Part shown: in pieces, positions 1 through 5,916 of the stretch
Numbering within the stretch: position 1 is the first letter of the stretch
How the letters are laid out: every line of letters starts with the position of its first letter
Source: an uncultured Eubacteriales bacterium
GTDB taxonomy: Bacteria; Bacillota; Clostridia; Oscillospirales; Oscillospiraceae
Reading direction: 5' to 3'
DNA: 5,916 bases
Assembly: GCA_900554625.1 (NCBI GenBank)
Contig: USHP01000131.1
Location: forward strand, 1-5,916
Notes under the pieces: generated by a model
Told to the model about the DNA's origin: nothing
Seen by the model: only the letters and a program-made list of their open reading frames with translations
The model's database searches: none
Translations under genes and position numbers: made by a program

Positions 1-1
1 G

Positions 2-301
2 TCCGGGGATGTGGCGGGCAGCCCGGGAGCGGTGCTGGTTGGCCCCCGGGGACGGGTGGAACTGACCCAGGGCGTGGTGGCTGCCCAGCGGCACATTCAC
101 CTGACCCCGGAGGATGCAGCCCGGTTCGGGGTGCGGGACAAGCAGGTGGTGAAGCTGCAGGCCCTAACCGACCGGCCTCTGACCTTCTCCGACGTGGCGG
201 TGCGGGTCAGCCCGGAGTTTGCCAGTTTTGCTCATCTGGACTATGACGAAGCCAACGCCTGCGGATTCCGCAAGGGGGATCTGGGGAGGATTGTCCCATG
301 A
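2..301 (+). CDS. pduL: Phosphate acyltransferase PduL/EutD, C-terminal half (5' partial)
   Basis: This is the C-terminal 99 residues of a PduL-type phosphotransacylase. PduL interconverts acyl-CoA and acyl phosphate (acetyl-CoA to acetyl phosphate in the ethanolamine pathway), recycling CoA inside the microcompartment. The frame is open from base 2 (reading SGDVAGSPG), so the gene starts upstream; family members are about 200-220 residues. The visible part is the second beta-barrel domain. It keeps the motif AQRHIH, with His at visible residues 31 and 33, and a further His at residue 78 in AHLDYDEANACG. By analogy with characterised PduL these three His bind one of the two active-site metals. 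The other metal site would lie in the missing half. The GTG at base 11 is internal and is not a start. Its stop overlaps the next start (ATGA), pointing to translational coupling. Assignment by motif recognition is strong; whether to call it pduL or eutD is only nomenclature. Confidence 0.93.
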   Translation, partial: SGDVAGSPGAVLVGPRGRVELTQGVVAAQRHIHLTPEDAARFGVRDKQVVKLQALTDRPLTFSDVAVRVSPEFASFAHLDYDEANACGFRKGDLGRIVP

Positions 302-696
302 CCCGGGCGCTGCTGGTGGGCAAGGAGCCTATGGCGCAGCTGGGGTATCAATATGTGACGGAAGCACCCTATGACGCAGTGGTGATCGGTTCGCTGAGCC
401 TTTCCCAGCTGCTGCGGTTTCAGGAAGAGCGGGTATTGCAGGCTCTGGCGGAGGGAAAACAGGTGTATCTGTACACCCCGGGACTGCCGGAGGCTCCCAA
501 AAACCGGGCACTGTCCGGCAGTCTCACCGCTGCCCAGCGGGAGCTGAAAAATTGGGGGGTACTGTTTACCGACGGCGGCCGGAAAAAACTGATTACGGCG
601 GAAGAAGCCCGGATTCTGCGATCCACCGGGCAGCAGCCCAGCCCCGGGGCGGTTTTGACCCCCCTGGCCAGGGAAATTATGGAGGGAACGAAATGA
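298..696 (+). CDS. Uncharacterised ethanolamine-utilization locus protein (132 aa)
   Basis: This is a soluble 132-residue protein of unknown function. It sits between pduL and eutN, a position where Gram-positive eut operons carry a conserved uncharacterised protein; from memory it resembles the family named 'ethanolamine utilization protein, eut_hyp' (TIGR02536), not checked here. Visible features are a beta strand then loop at the N-terminus (RALLVG, residues 3-8), a second strand (YDAVVIGSLS, 25-34), a charged helix (about 35-52) and a third strand (KQVYLYTPGLP, 54-64). This alternation suggests a small alpha/beta Rossmann-like fold. A polar C-terminal half follows (ALSGSLTAAQRELKNWGV). 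There is no signal peptide, membrane segment or cysteine. The ATG at 298 overlaps the pduL stop and has GGGGAGGA at 283-290, so the start is well supported. As I recall, relatives are longer (about 200 residues) with an N-terminal helix that would be missing here. No function should be assumed. Confidence 0.82.
   Translation: MTRALLVGKEPMAQLGYQYVTEAPYDAVVIGSLSLSQLLRFQEERVLQALAEGKQVYLYTPGLPEAPKNRALSGSLTAAQRELKNWGVLFTDGGRKKLITAEEARILRSTGQQPSPGAVLTPLAREIMEGTK
681..685 (+). promoter_or_regulatory. Ribosome binding site fixing the eutN start
   Basis: GGAGG lies 7 bases before the ATG at 693 and inside the end of the preceding gene. The reading frame stays open upstream to 552, but there it runs out of phase through the 132-residue gene. 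This site and the ATGA overlap support starting eutN at 693. Confidence 0.75.
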
Positions 697-923
697 AGGT
701 AGGAAATGTAATCGGCGCCATCTGGGCCACCCGGAAAGCGGCATGTCTGCAAGGGCAGACCTTCCTGGTGGTGGAAGCCGACGGGCAGACCATTGTGGCG
801 GCAGACCAGGTAGGGGCCGGAACCGGCGACCGGGTGCTGCTGGCCACCGGCACCGTGGCATCGAAGTACTGTATGGATGCCCCGGTGGATGCGGCAGTGG
901 TGGCCATTGTGGACGAAAAATAG
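693..923 (+). CDS. eutN: EutN/CcmL-type microcompartment shell vertex protein
   Basis: A 76-residue bacterial microcompartment vertex protein. This family (EutN/CcmL/PduN, Pfam EutN_CcmL) forms pentamers that close the corners of the icosahedral shell around the ethanolamine enzymes. Family hallmarks are visible: IGAIWATRKA near the N-terminus, LQGQTFLVVE (residues 19-28), the signature VGAGTGDRVLLATG (40-53), and the C-terminal APVDAAVVAIVDE (63-75). The length is at the short end of the usual range of roughly 80-100 residues, but no core motif is missing; the shortening is in the loop before the VGAG motif and at the C-terminus. ATG at 693 overlaps the preceding stop, so translation is probably coupled. 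One Cys at 18 and one at 60 are unremarkable. A single pentamer gene next to pduL and eutH is normal for Gram-positive eut loci; other shell proteins would lie upstream of the window. Confidence 0.94.
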   Translation: MKVGNVIGAIWATRKAACLQGQTFLVVEADGQTIVAADQVGAGTGDRVLLATGTVASKYCMDAPVDAAVVAIVDEK

Positions 924-944
924 AATCCGGAGGAGGGAAAGGAT

Positions 945-2024
945 ATGTCCTTTCACGAAATACTCATTGCGGTAATGGCGGCCTTTGCGGTGCTGGGTGC
1001 CATTGACCGGATTCTGGGCAACCGATTTGGGCTGGGGCAGGAGTTTGAAAACGGCATTCTGGCCATGGGCTCCCTGGCCCTGGCCATGGTGGGAATTGTG
1101 TCCCTGGCGCCGGTGCTGGCGGCAATTCTGCGGCCAGTGGTGGTACCGGTGTTCCGGCTGCTGGGGGCGGACCCTGCCATGTTTGCAGGCTCCTTGCTGG
1201 CCTGCGACATGGGCGGCGGCGCACTGGCCCAGCAAATGGCGGAGAGTCCTCAGGCAGCACTGCTGGGGGGCGTGATTACCGGCTCCATGCTGGGGGCGAC
1301 CATTGTGTTTACCATTCCTGTTGCCATGGGAATTCTGGAAGAATCCGACCGTCCGGTGATGGCCAAGGGAATCCTGTGCGGCATTGTGACCATTCCTGTG
1401 GGTATCCTGGTGGGCGGCCTGGTGGCGGGGTATCCCGTGATGATGGTGCTGCGAAATCTTTTGCCCATTGTGATTCTGGCGGCGCTGATTGCCCTGGGAC
1501 TTTGGAAGGCGGAAAGCGCCATGGTCCGGGGGTTTGCGGTGTTTGGCAAAGGGGTAGTGGCCCTGGTGACCATCGGTCTGGCGGCGGCCATTGTGGAGGC
1601 CCTGACCGGATTTGCTCTGATTCCCGGGATGGCCCCGATTTCGGAAGGTTTTGCCACCGTGGGAACCATTGCCATTGTGCTGGCGGGAGCCTTTCCATTG
1701 GTATTCGTCATTACCAAGCTGCTTAGAAAACCCCTGATGGCGGTGGGGAAGACCCTGGGCATCAACGATGCCGCTGCGGCGGGACTGATTGCCAGTCTTG
1801 CCAATTCCATTGCCACCTTCGGCCTGGTGAAGGACATGAACTACCGGGGCAAGGTGGTCAACATTGCCTTCGCGGTGTCGGCGGCCTTTGTGTTCGGGGA
1901 CCATCTGGGCTTTGCCGCCGGATTTGCTCCGGAAATCATGGGGGCCATGATTGCGGGGAAACTGGCAGGGGGCGTCAGCGCCATCGCCGTGGCGTTGTGG
2001 CTGACCCGGAAAGAAGAAGGATAA
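945..2024 (+). CDS. eutH: Ethanolamine permease EutH
   Basis: A 359-residue polytopic inner-membrane protein of the EutH family, which brings ethanolamine into the cell and matters mainly at low concentration or low pH, where the protonated amine does not diffuse in. About ten hydrophobic segments are visible, at roughly residues 4-22, 37-62, 104-130, 143-161, 165-187, 200-221, 238-260, 275-294, 304-325 and 332-353. Family motifs include LLACDMGGGALAQQM (84-98), LANSIATFGLVKDMNYRG (284-302) and AFVFGDHLGFAAGF (314-327); the conserved polar residues in these probably line the transport path. The length matches Firmicutes EutH and is shorter than the enterobacterial protein (about 408). The ATG has AGGAGG at 931-936, 8 bases upstream. 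It follows eutN by 21 bp and is the last eut gene here; eutQ, which often follows in Firmicutes loci, is absent downstream. Ile codons are mostly ATT, unlike metG. Confidence 0.96.
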   Translation: MSFHEILIAVMAAFAVLGAIDRILGNRFGLGQEFENGILAMGSLALAMVGIVSLAPVLAAILRPVVVPVFRLLGADPAMFAGSLLACDMGGGALAQQMAESPQAALLGGVITGSMLGATIVFTIPVAMGILEESDRPVMAKGILCGIVTIPVGILVGGLVAGYPVMMVLRNLLPIVILAALIALGLWKAESAMVRGFAVFGKGVVALVTIGLAAAIVEALTGFALIPGMAPISEGFATVGTIAIVLAGAFPLVFVITKLLRKPLMAVGKTLGINDAAAAGLIASLANSIATFGLVKDMNYRGKVVNIAFAVSAAFVFGDHLGFAAGFAPEIMGAMIAGKLAGGVSAIAVALWLTRKEEG

Positions 2025-2030
2025 TGGGTG

Positions 2031-2060
2031 TTGACAAAATGCCCCATTTCGGGATATAAT
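2031..2060 (+). promoter_or_regulatory. Sigma-A type promoter for the metG T-box transcript
   Basis: A perfect -35 box TTGACA (2031-2036) and a perfect -10 box TATAAT (2055-2060) are separated by 18 bp, one more than the optimum. Transcription should start near 2067, just before the T-box stem I. The -35 box begins only 6 bp after the eutH stop codon. A constitutive strong promoter with control exerted at the leader is what is expected for a T-box gene. Confidence 0.9.
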
Positions 2061-2066
2061 GACCAG

Positions 2067-2304
2067 GATAGGTAGAAGGCTGTGAAGAGAAGAGTAGGCT
2101 TTGCGCCCCGTTCAGAGAGCCCCGGCAGGTGAGAGGGGGTACGGCTGCGGAAGCGGAACATGGTCTCGGAGCCGGAGCGTCGATAGGTAGCCGCTCCCGG
2201 GGGCGCCCGTTACAGCGTGTTTGTGAGGCGGAAAGTCTTTTCCGCGAAACAAGGTGGTACCGCGTCAATTTTTGTCGCCCTTGGGTTATCCCGGGGCGAT
2301 TTTT
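2067..2304 (+). ncRNA. T-box riboswitch leader, methionine specific
   Basis: The leader has the ordered parts of a T-box that senses uncharged tRNA. Stem I begins with AGAAGAGTA (2088-2096; AGTA is the usual 5' side of the specifier-loop turn), then CAGAGAGCC (2113-2121) and GGTGAGAG (2128-2135). The specifier loop reads GAAC followed by ATG at 2160-2162, a Met codon. Stem III is a perfect 7-bp hairpin (2228-2245). The T-box AAGGTGGTACCGCG spans 2251-2264. The antiterminator can be drawn exactly: CAAGG (2250-2254) pairs with CCTTG (2279-2283), the 7-nt bulge TGGTACC (2255-2261) is open, and GCG (2262-2264) pairs with CGC (2276-2278). The bulge TGGT would pair with an ACCA acceptor end, fitting the A73 discriminator of tRNA-Met. 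Uncharged tRNA-Met should favour read-through into metG. The T-box identity is very strong; the specifier choice rests on the loop position and agrees with the gene. Confidence 0.95.
2275..2304 (+). terminator. T-box regulated intrinsic terminator
   Basis: TCGCCCTTGGG (2275-2285) pairs with TCCCGGGGCGA (2289-2299) with one mismatch and two wobble pairs, closing a TTA loop, followed by five T (2300-2304). Its 5' arm contains both 3' strands of the antiterminator (2276-2283), so the two structures cannot form together. This is the off state when tRNA-Met is charged. Confidence 0.92.
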
Positions 2305-2312
2305 CGTATGTT

Positions 2313-2318
2313 AGGAGG
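2313..2318 (+). promoter_or_regulatory. Ribosome binding site fixing the metG start
   Basis: AGGAGG lies 6 bases before the ATG at 2325. The metG frame stays open upstream to a GTG at 2217, but that stretch runs through stem III, the T-box and the terminator and has no family similarity. This site therefore sets the start at 2325. Confidence 0.9.
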
Positions 2319-2324
2319 ATTTTT

Positions 2325-4274
2325 ATGTGCGAAAAATGCAAGGGTAAATATTACATTACCACTCCCATCTATTACCCCTCTGCCAAGCTTCATATCGGCC
2401 ACGCCTACTGCACCGTGGCTACCGACACCATGGCCCGGTTCAAGCGGCTGCAGGGTTACGATGTGATGTTCCTTACCGGCACCGACGAGCATGGCCAGAA
2501 AATCGAGGACAAGGCCAAGGAAGCCGGCGTGACTCCCCAGCAGTTTGTGGACAACATTGTCACCGGCGAAAAGGGCGTGCTGGATCTGTGGAAGCTGATG
2601 AACATTTCCTATGACCGGTTCATCCGCACCACCGACGATTACCATGTGGCTGCCATCCAGAAGATTTTCAAGAAGATGTACGAAAACGGGGACATCTACA
2701 AGGGCAAGTACACCGGTAAGTACTGCAAGCCCTGTGAGTCCTTCTGGACCGAGAGCCAGCTGGTAGACGGCAAGTGCCCCGACTGCGGCAGAGAAGTCCA
2801 GGACGCTGAGGAAGAAGCCTACTTCTTCCGGCTGAGCAAGTATGCCGACCGGGTGCAGGATCTGCTGGAGAATACCGATTTCCTGGAGCCCCGGAGCCGG
2901 GTCAGCGAAATGGTGAACAACTTCATCAAGCCCGGTCTGGAGGATCTGTGCGTCTCCCGTACCAGCTTCACCTGGGGCGTGCCGGTGGACTTTGACCCGG
3001 GCCATGTGGTCTATGTGTGGATTGACGCTCTGTTCAACTACATGACCGCCCTGGGCTTTGAAAATGACAAGTACCAGGATCTGGACAAGTTCTGGCCCGC
3101 TGACGTGCATTTCATCGGCAAGGAGATTGTCCGCTTCCACTCCATCATCTGGCCCGCCATGCTGATGAGCCTGAACCTGCCCCTGCCCAAGAAGGTCTAC
3201 GGCCACGGCTGGCTGCTGCTGGACGGCGGCAAGATGAGCAAGTCCAAGGGCAATGTGGTGGACCCCTATGTGCTGTCCGAGCGTTTCGGCGTGGATGCCC
3301 TGCGGTTCTTCCTGCTGCGCTCCTTCCCCTTCGGATCTGACGGCAACTTCTCCAATGAGCTGCTGATCAATACCATCAACGTGGATCTGGCCAACGACCT
3401 GGGCAACCTGGTGTCCCGTACCGTGGCCATGGCCCAGAAGTACTTTGGCGAGCACCTGCCCACAGAGCAGTTGGCAGACGAAGAAAAGGATGCCGAGCTG
3501 ATTGCCATGGTTTCCGGCCTGCGGGATGCTTACGAAACCCAGATGGAAAAGTACGCCTTCCAGAATGCCCTGGCAGAGGTGTTCAAGGTGATTTCCCGGG
3601 CCAACAAGTATATCGACGAGAACGCTCCCTGGGTGCTGGCCAAGAGCGAGGAGAACAAGCCCCGGCTGGCAAGAGTTCTGTACAACCTGCTGGAGACTGT
3701 CCGCATCTGCGGCGGCCTTCTCAGCCCCTTCATGCCCGACACTGCTGCCGAAATCGGCAAGCGTCTGGGCGGCGCTGCTATGGACTGGGACAGCCTGAAG
3801 GCTTTCGGCACCCTGGCTGCGGATGTGGCAACGGTGGCCGGAAATCCCCTGTTCCCCAGAATTGATCTGGAGAAGGAACTGGCAGCCCTGGAAGAGCTGC
3901 AGAAGGCTTCGGCCGAACCCCAGGAAGATCCCCTGCCGGAACCCCTGCCGGAGATTACCTTCGACCAGTTTGAGAAGGTGGAAATGACGGTGGTGAAGGT
4001 ACTGACTTGCGAGAAGGTGAAGAAGTCCGATAAGCTTTTGAAGTTTACCCTGGACGACGGCACCAAGGAGCCCCGGCAGATTCTGTCCGGAATTGCCAAG
4101 TACTACCAGCCCGAAGAGCTGGTGGGCAAGACCCTGGTGGCAGTGACCAACCTGGCCCCCCGGAAGATGATGGGCCAGATGAGCTGCGGCATGCTGCTGT
4201 CTGCCGAACGGGGAGACAAGCTGAATCTGGTGATGCTCAGCGACAACATCCCCGCCGGTTCCCGGTTGGTGTAA
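2325..4274 (+). CDS. metG: Methionyl-tRNA synthetase with C-terminal tRNA-binding domain
   Basis: A 649-residue cytoplasmic class I synthetase that charges tRNA-Met and initiator tRNA with methionine using ATP. The Rossmann catalytic domain carries HIGH at residues 23-26 and KMSKS at 303-307. Between them the connective domain has a zinc knuckle, CKPC and CPDC, with Cys at 134, 137, 151 and 154. The anticodon-binding helical domain follows (about 340-510; it includes NLVSRTVAMAQKYF). After an acidic, Pro-rich linker (near QEDPLPEPLPE) comes an OB-fold tRNA-binding/EMAP-II domain from about 544 to the end, including VKVLTCEKVKKSDKLLKF and LAPRKMMGQMSCGM, which in relatives mediates dimerisation. 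Length matches the usual 640-660. The N-terminus MCEKCKGKYYITTPIYYPS is slightly longer than the core and adds two Cys. Expression is controlled by the T-box leader. C-ending codons (ATC, AAC, TAC) dominate, consistent with a highly expressed housekeeping gene. Confidence 0.98.
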   Translation: MCEKCKGKYYITTPIYYPSAKLHIGHAYCTVATDTMARFKRLQGYDVMFLTGTDEHGQKIEDKAKEAGVTPQQFVDNIVTGEKGVLDLWKLMNISYDRFIRTTDDYHVAAIQKIFKKMYENGDIYKGKYTGKYCKPCESFWTESQLVDGKCPDCGREVQDAEEEAYFFRLSKYADRVQDLLENTDFLEPRSRVSEMVNNFIKPGLEDLCVSRTSFTWGVPVDFDPGHVVYVWIDALFNYMTALGFENDKYQDLDKFWPADVHFIGKEIVRFHSIIWPAMLMSLNLPLPKKVYGHGWLLLDGGKMSKSKGNVVDPYVLSERFGVDALRFFLLRSFPFGSDGNFSNELLINTINVDLANDLGNLVSRTVAMAQKYFGEHLPTEQLADEEKDAELIAMVSGLRDAYETQMEKYAFQNALAEVFKVISRANKYIDENAPWVLAKSEENKPRLARVLYNLLETVRICGGLLSPFMPDTAAEIGKRLGGAAMDWDSLKAFGTLAADVATVAGNPLFPRIDLEKELAALEELQKASAEPQEDPLPEPLPEITFDQFEKVEMTVVKVLTCEKVKKSDKLLKFTLDDGTKEPRQILSGIAKYYQPEELVGKTLVAVTNLAPRKMMGQMSCGMLLSAERGDKLNLVMLSDNIPAGSRLV

Positions 4275-4281
4275 TCCGAAT

Positions 4282-4317
4282 AAAAAACGGCAGCAGGTTT
4301 TCCTGCTGTCGTTTTTT
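4282..4317 (+). terminator. Bidirectional intrinsic terminator after metG
   Basis: A 16-bp stem (4282-4297 with 4302-4317, one G-T wobble) closes a TTTT loop. The arms begin with AAAAAA and end with TTTTTT, so the GC-rich core is followed by a T tract on either strand. It starts 8 bp past the metG stop. It can end metG and may also back up termination of the converging ABC gene. Confidence 0.93.
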
Positions 4318-4326
4318 GTGCAAAAC

Positions 4327-4361
4327 AAATTCCTCCGGACAATAACTGTCCGGAGGAATTT
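4327..4361 (-). terminator. Perfect 15-bp hairpin, terminator of the - strand ABC gene
   Basis: Bases 4327-4341 and 4347-4361 are exact reverse complements around a 5-base loop, with the core TCCTCCGGACA. Read on the - strand, the stem starts 16 bp after the ABC exporter stop and is followed by a T-rich run (TTTGTTTTG), fitting an intrinsic terminator for that gene. On the + strand only AATTTT follows, so it is weaker in that direction. Confidence 0.8.
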
Positions 4362-4377
4362 TGAACGTTGGGAAGGA

Positions 4378-5916
4378 TTATTCCAGCTCAAACACGCCGG
4401 TGTAGAGTTTGTAGTAGGTGCCCCTTTCGGCGATCAGGTCGTCGTGGGTACCGCGCTCGATGATCCGGCCGTGGTCGAGGACCATGATGCAGTCGGAGTT
4501 CATGATGGTGCTCAGGCGGTGGGCAATGACGAACACCGTCCGGCCCTTCATCAGAGCGTCCATGCCGTCCTGCACCAGCTTCTCCGTTCGGGTATCGATT
4601 GAGGAAGTGGCTTCGTCCAGAATCATCACGGGAGGATCGGCTACCGCAGCCCGGGCGATGGCAATCAGCTGCCGCTGGCCCTGGGACAGGCTGGCGCCGT
4701 TTCCGGTCAGCTCGGTCTGGTAGCCGTTGGGCAGACGGGTGATGAAGTCGTGGGCGTTGGCCAGCTTTGCGGCCTTGATGCATTCTTCATCGGTGGCATC
4801 CAGCTTGCCGTAGCGGATGTTGTCCATGACGGTGCCGGTGAACAGGTTGGTATCCTGAAGCACCATGCCCAGGGAGTTACGCAGATCGGACTTGTGAATC
4901 TTGTTGATGTTGATATTGTCGTAGCGGATCTTGCCGTCGGCAATGTCATAGAACCGGTTGATCAGGTTGGTAATGGTGGTCTTACCGGCACCGGTGGCAC
5001 CGACGAAGGCGATCTTCTGACCCGGGTGGGCGTAGAGGGTGACATCGTGCAGCACGGTCTTATCCGGGGTATAGCCAAAGTCCACGTTGAACATGGTAAT
5101 GTCGCCCTTCAGCTCGGTGTAAGTGATGGTGCCGTCAGCCTTGTGGGGATGCTTCCAGGCCCAGTGACCGGTACGCTCCGGGCACTCGGTGATGTTGCCG
5201 TTTTCGTCGATTTTGGCGTTGACCAGCTGGACATAGCCGTGGTCTTCCTCGGAAGGTTCATCCATCAGCTGGAAGATTCGCTCGGCACCGGCCAAAGCCA
5301 TAACGATGGCGTTGATCTGGTTGCTGATCTGGGAGATGGGCATGTTGAAGGACCGGGACAGAGTCAGGAAGGAGATCAGCTTGCCCAGGGTCAGCAGGCT
5401 GCCGCCGGAGTACACTGCCAGCAGACCGCCTACGATGGCCAGAATGGCATACTGGACATAGCCCAGGTTATTGTTGATGGGGCCCATGACGTTGGAGTAG
5501 GCACCGGCCAGGAAGGCGTTCTGACGAAGCTTTTCATTCAGTACGTCAAAGTCGGCTTTGGTGGCCTCTTCGTGGCAGAAGACTTTGATGACCCGCTGGC
5601 CGTGAATCATTTCTTCTACATAGCCGTTCACAGCGCCCAGGGTCTGCTGCTGTCCGATGAAGAACACGGCAGACTTTCCGGCAACGACCTTGGTGACAAA
5701 GAGAATCACCGTAATGGTACATGCCAGCACCACCGTCAGAATGGGAGAGGTCAGCAGCATGGCGATGAACACCACAATCAGCGTGGCAGCCGAGGAGATG
5801 CACTGAGGGATAGACTGAGACAGCATCTGCCGCAGGGTGTCAATGTCGTTGGTGTAATAGCTCATCACGTCGCCGTGATTGTGGGTGTCGAAATATTTGA
5901 TGGGCAGGTCCTGCAT
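4378..5916 (-). CDS. ABC exporter half-transporter, membrane plus ATPase domains (N-terminus beyond window)
   Basis: These are the C-terminal 512 residues of a type IV (MsbA/LmrA-like) ABC exporter that uses ATP to move an unknown substrate out of the cell. The Met at the window edge is internal: the sequence opens in the first coupling region (PIKYFDTHNHGDVMSYYTND), so roughly 100-115 residues with the first membrane helices lie outside. Membrane helices are visible near residues 38-80 and 150-185. The ATPase domain starts about 270 and is complete: Walker A GATGAGKT (306-313), Q-loop Gln 354, signature LSQGQ (410-414), Walker B VMILDE with catalytic Glu 435, D-loop SSID (438-441), H-loop His 466. 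All catalytic residues are intact. Between the domains (about 222-272) lies a long insert with ECPERTGHWAWKHPH. Relatives in Clostridia usually come as two adjacent half-transporter genes forming a heterodimer; a partner could lie upstream, outside the window. The substrate cannot be read from sequence. It converges on metG. Confidence 0.95.
   Translation of the reverse strand: MQDLPIKYFDTHNHGDVMSYYTNDIDTLRQMLSQSIPQCISSAATLIVVFIAMLLTSPILTVVLACTITVILFVTKVVAGKSAVFFIGQQQTLGAVNGYVEEMIHGQRVIKVFCHEEATKADFDVLNEKLRQNAFLAGAYSNVMGPINNNLGYVQYAILAIVGGLLAVYSGGSLLTLGKLISFLTLSRSFNMPISQISNQINAIVMALAGAERIFQLMDEPSEEDHGYVQLVNAKIDENGNITECPERTGHWAWKHPHKADGTITYTELKGDITMFNVDFGYTPDKTVLHDVTLYAHPGQKIAFVGATGAGKTTITNLINRFYDIADGKIRYDNININKIHKSDLRNSLGMVLQDTNLFTGTVMDNIRYGKLDATDEECIKAAKLANAHDFITRLPNGYQTELTGNGASLSQGQRQLIAIARAAVADPPVMILDEATSSIDTRTEKLVQDGMDALMKGRTVFVIAHRLSTIMNSDCIMVLDHGRIIERGTHDDLIAERGTYYKLYTGVFELE

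Noticed and set aside
552..692. An upstream extension of eutN to 552
   Set aside because: It lies out of frame inside the 132-residue gene and is not similar to EutN. The ATG at 693 has a ribosome binding site and the standard EutN N-terminus.
420..1904. A 494-codon open frame on the - strand opposite the eut genes
   Set aside because: It runs antisense to four recognised proteins, has a low-complexity His/Gln/Gly/Arg-rich composition typical of GC-rich shadow frames, and no family resemblance.
2217..2324. A 36-codon N-terminal extension of metG from GTG at 2217
   Set aside because: It would translate the T-box antiterminator and terminator, has no homology to MetG, and a strong AGGAGG sits right before the ATG at 2325.
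4327..4361. Possible repeat, attachment site or CRISPR unit
   Set aside because: There is a single copy in the window, no spacer pattern or nearby integrase, and the position and flanking T run fit a terminator better.
2286..4391. A 701-codon open frame on the - strand opposite metG
   Set aside because: It covers nearly all of a certain metG and the adjoining terminators. Its composition (His, Gln, Gly, Val rich) is that of a complementary shadow, and no ribosome binding site or domain was seen.
5914..5916. The Met at the window edge as the ABC exporter start
   Set aside because: The following sequence matches the interior of the membrane domain in related exporters, so the reading frame must continue past the window.

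Overview
The window looks like the chromosome of a GC-rich gut-type Clostridia (Firmicutes), most plausibly Oscillospirales/Ruminococcaceae-like. The evidence is a T-box leader controlling an aminoacyl-tRNA synthetase, strong AGGAGG ribosome binding sites, a Gram-positive style eut gene order, and the sequence style of the MetG and ABC exporter proteins. The family-level placement is inference; the phylum-level placement is fairly safe.

Bases 1-2024 (+ strand) hold the 3' end of an ethanolamine-utilization (Eut) bacterial microcompartment operon. It contains the C-terminal half of the phosphotransacylase PduL/EutD, a 132-residue protein of unknown function of a type found in Gram-positive eut loci, the shell vertex protein EutN, and the ethanolamine permease EutH. 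The first three genes overlap by ATGA, and eutH follows 21 bp later, so this is one transcription unit. The permease brings ethanolamine in. The upstream enzymes (outside the window) would cleave it inside the compartment to acetaldehyde and ammonia. PduL would convert the resulting acetyl-CoA to acetyl phosphate, and EutN caps the shell vertices.

Bases 2031-2324 hold a sigma-A type promoter only 6 bp after the eutH stop, then a T-box riboswitch with an AUG specifier, a T-box bulge, mutually exclusive antiterminator and terminator helices, and the metG ribosome binding site. Bases 2325-4274 encode a full-length 649-residue methionyl-tRNA synthetase with a C-terminal tRNA-binding domain. No terminator separates eutH from this leader, so eut read-through transcripts would run into the T-box.

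Bases 4275-4377 separate two convergent genes and contain two strong hairpins: one bidirectional terminator beside metG and one perfect 15-bp palindrome beside the converging gene. From 4378 to the window end, on the - strand, is most of an ABC exporter half-transporter (membrane domain plus ATPase) whose N-terminus lies beyond the window. It has an extra segment of about 35-45 residues between the membrane and ATPase domains.

I do not see a clearly new system. The items most worth a second look are the uncharacterised 132-residue eut protein, the eutH/T-box junction and the inter-domain insert of the ABC exporter.
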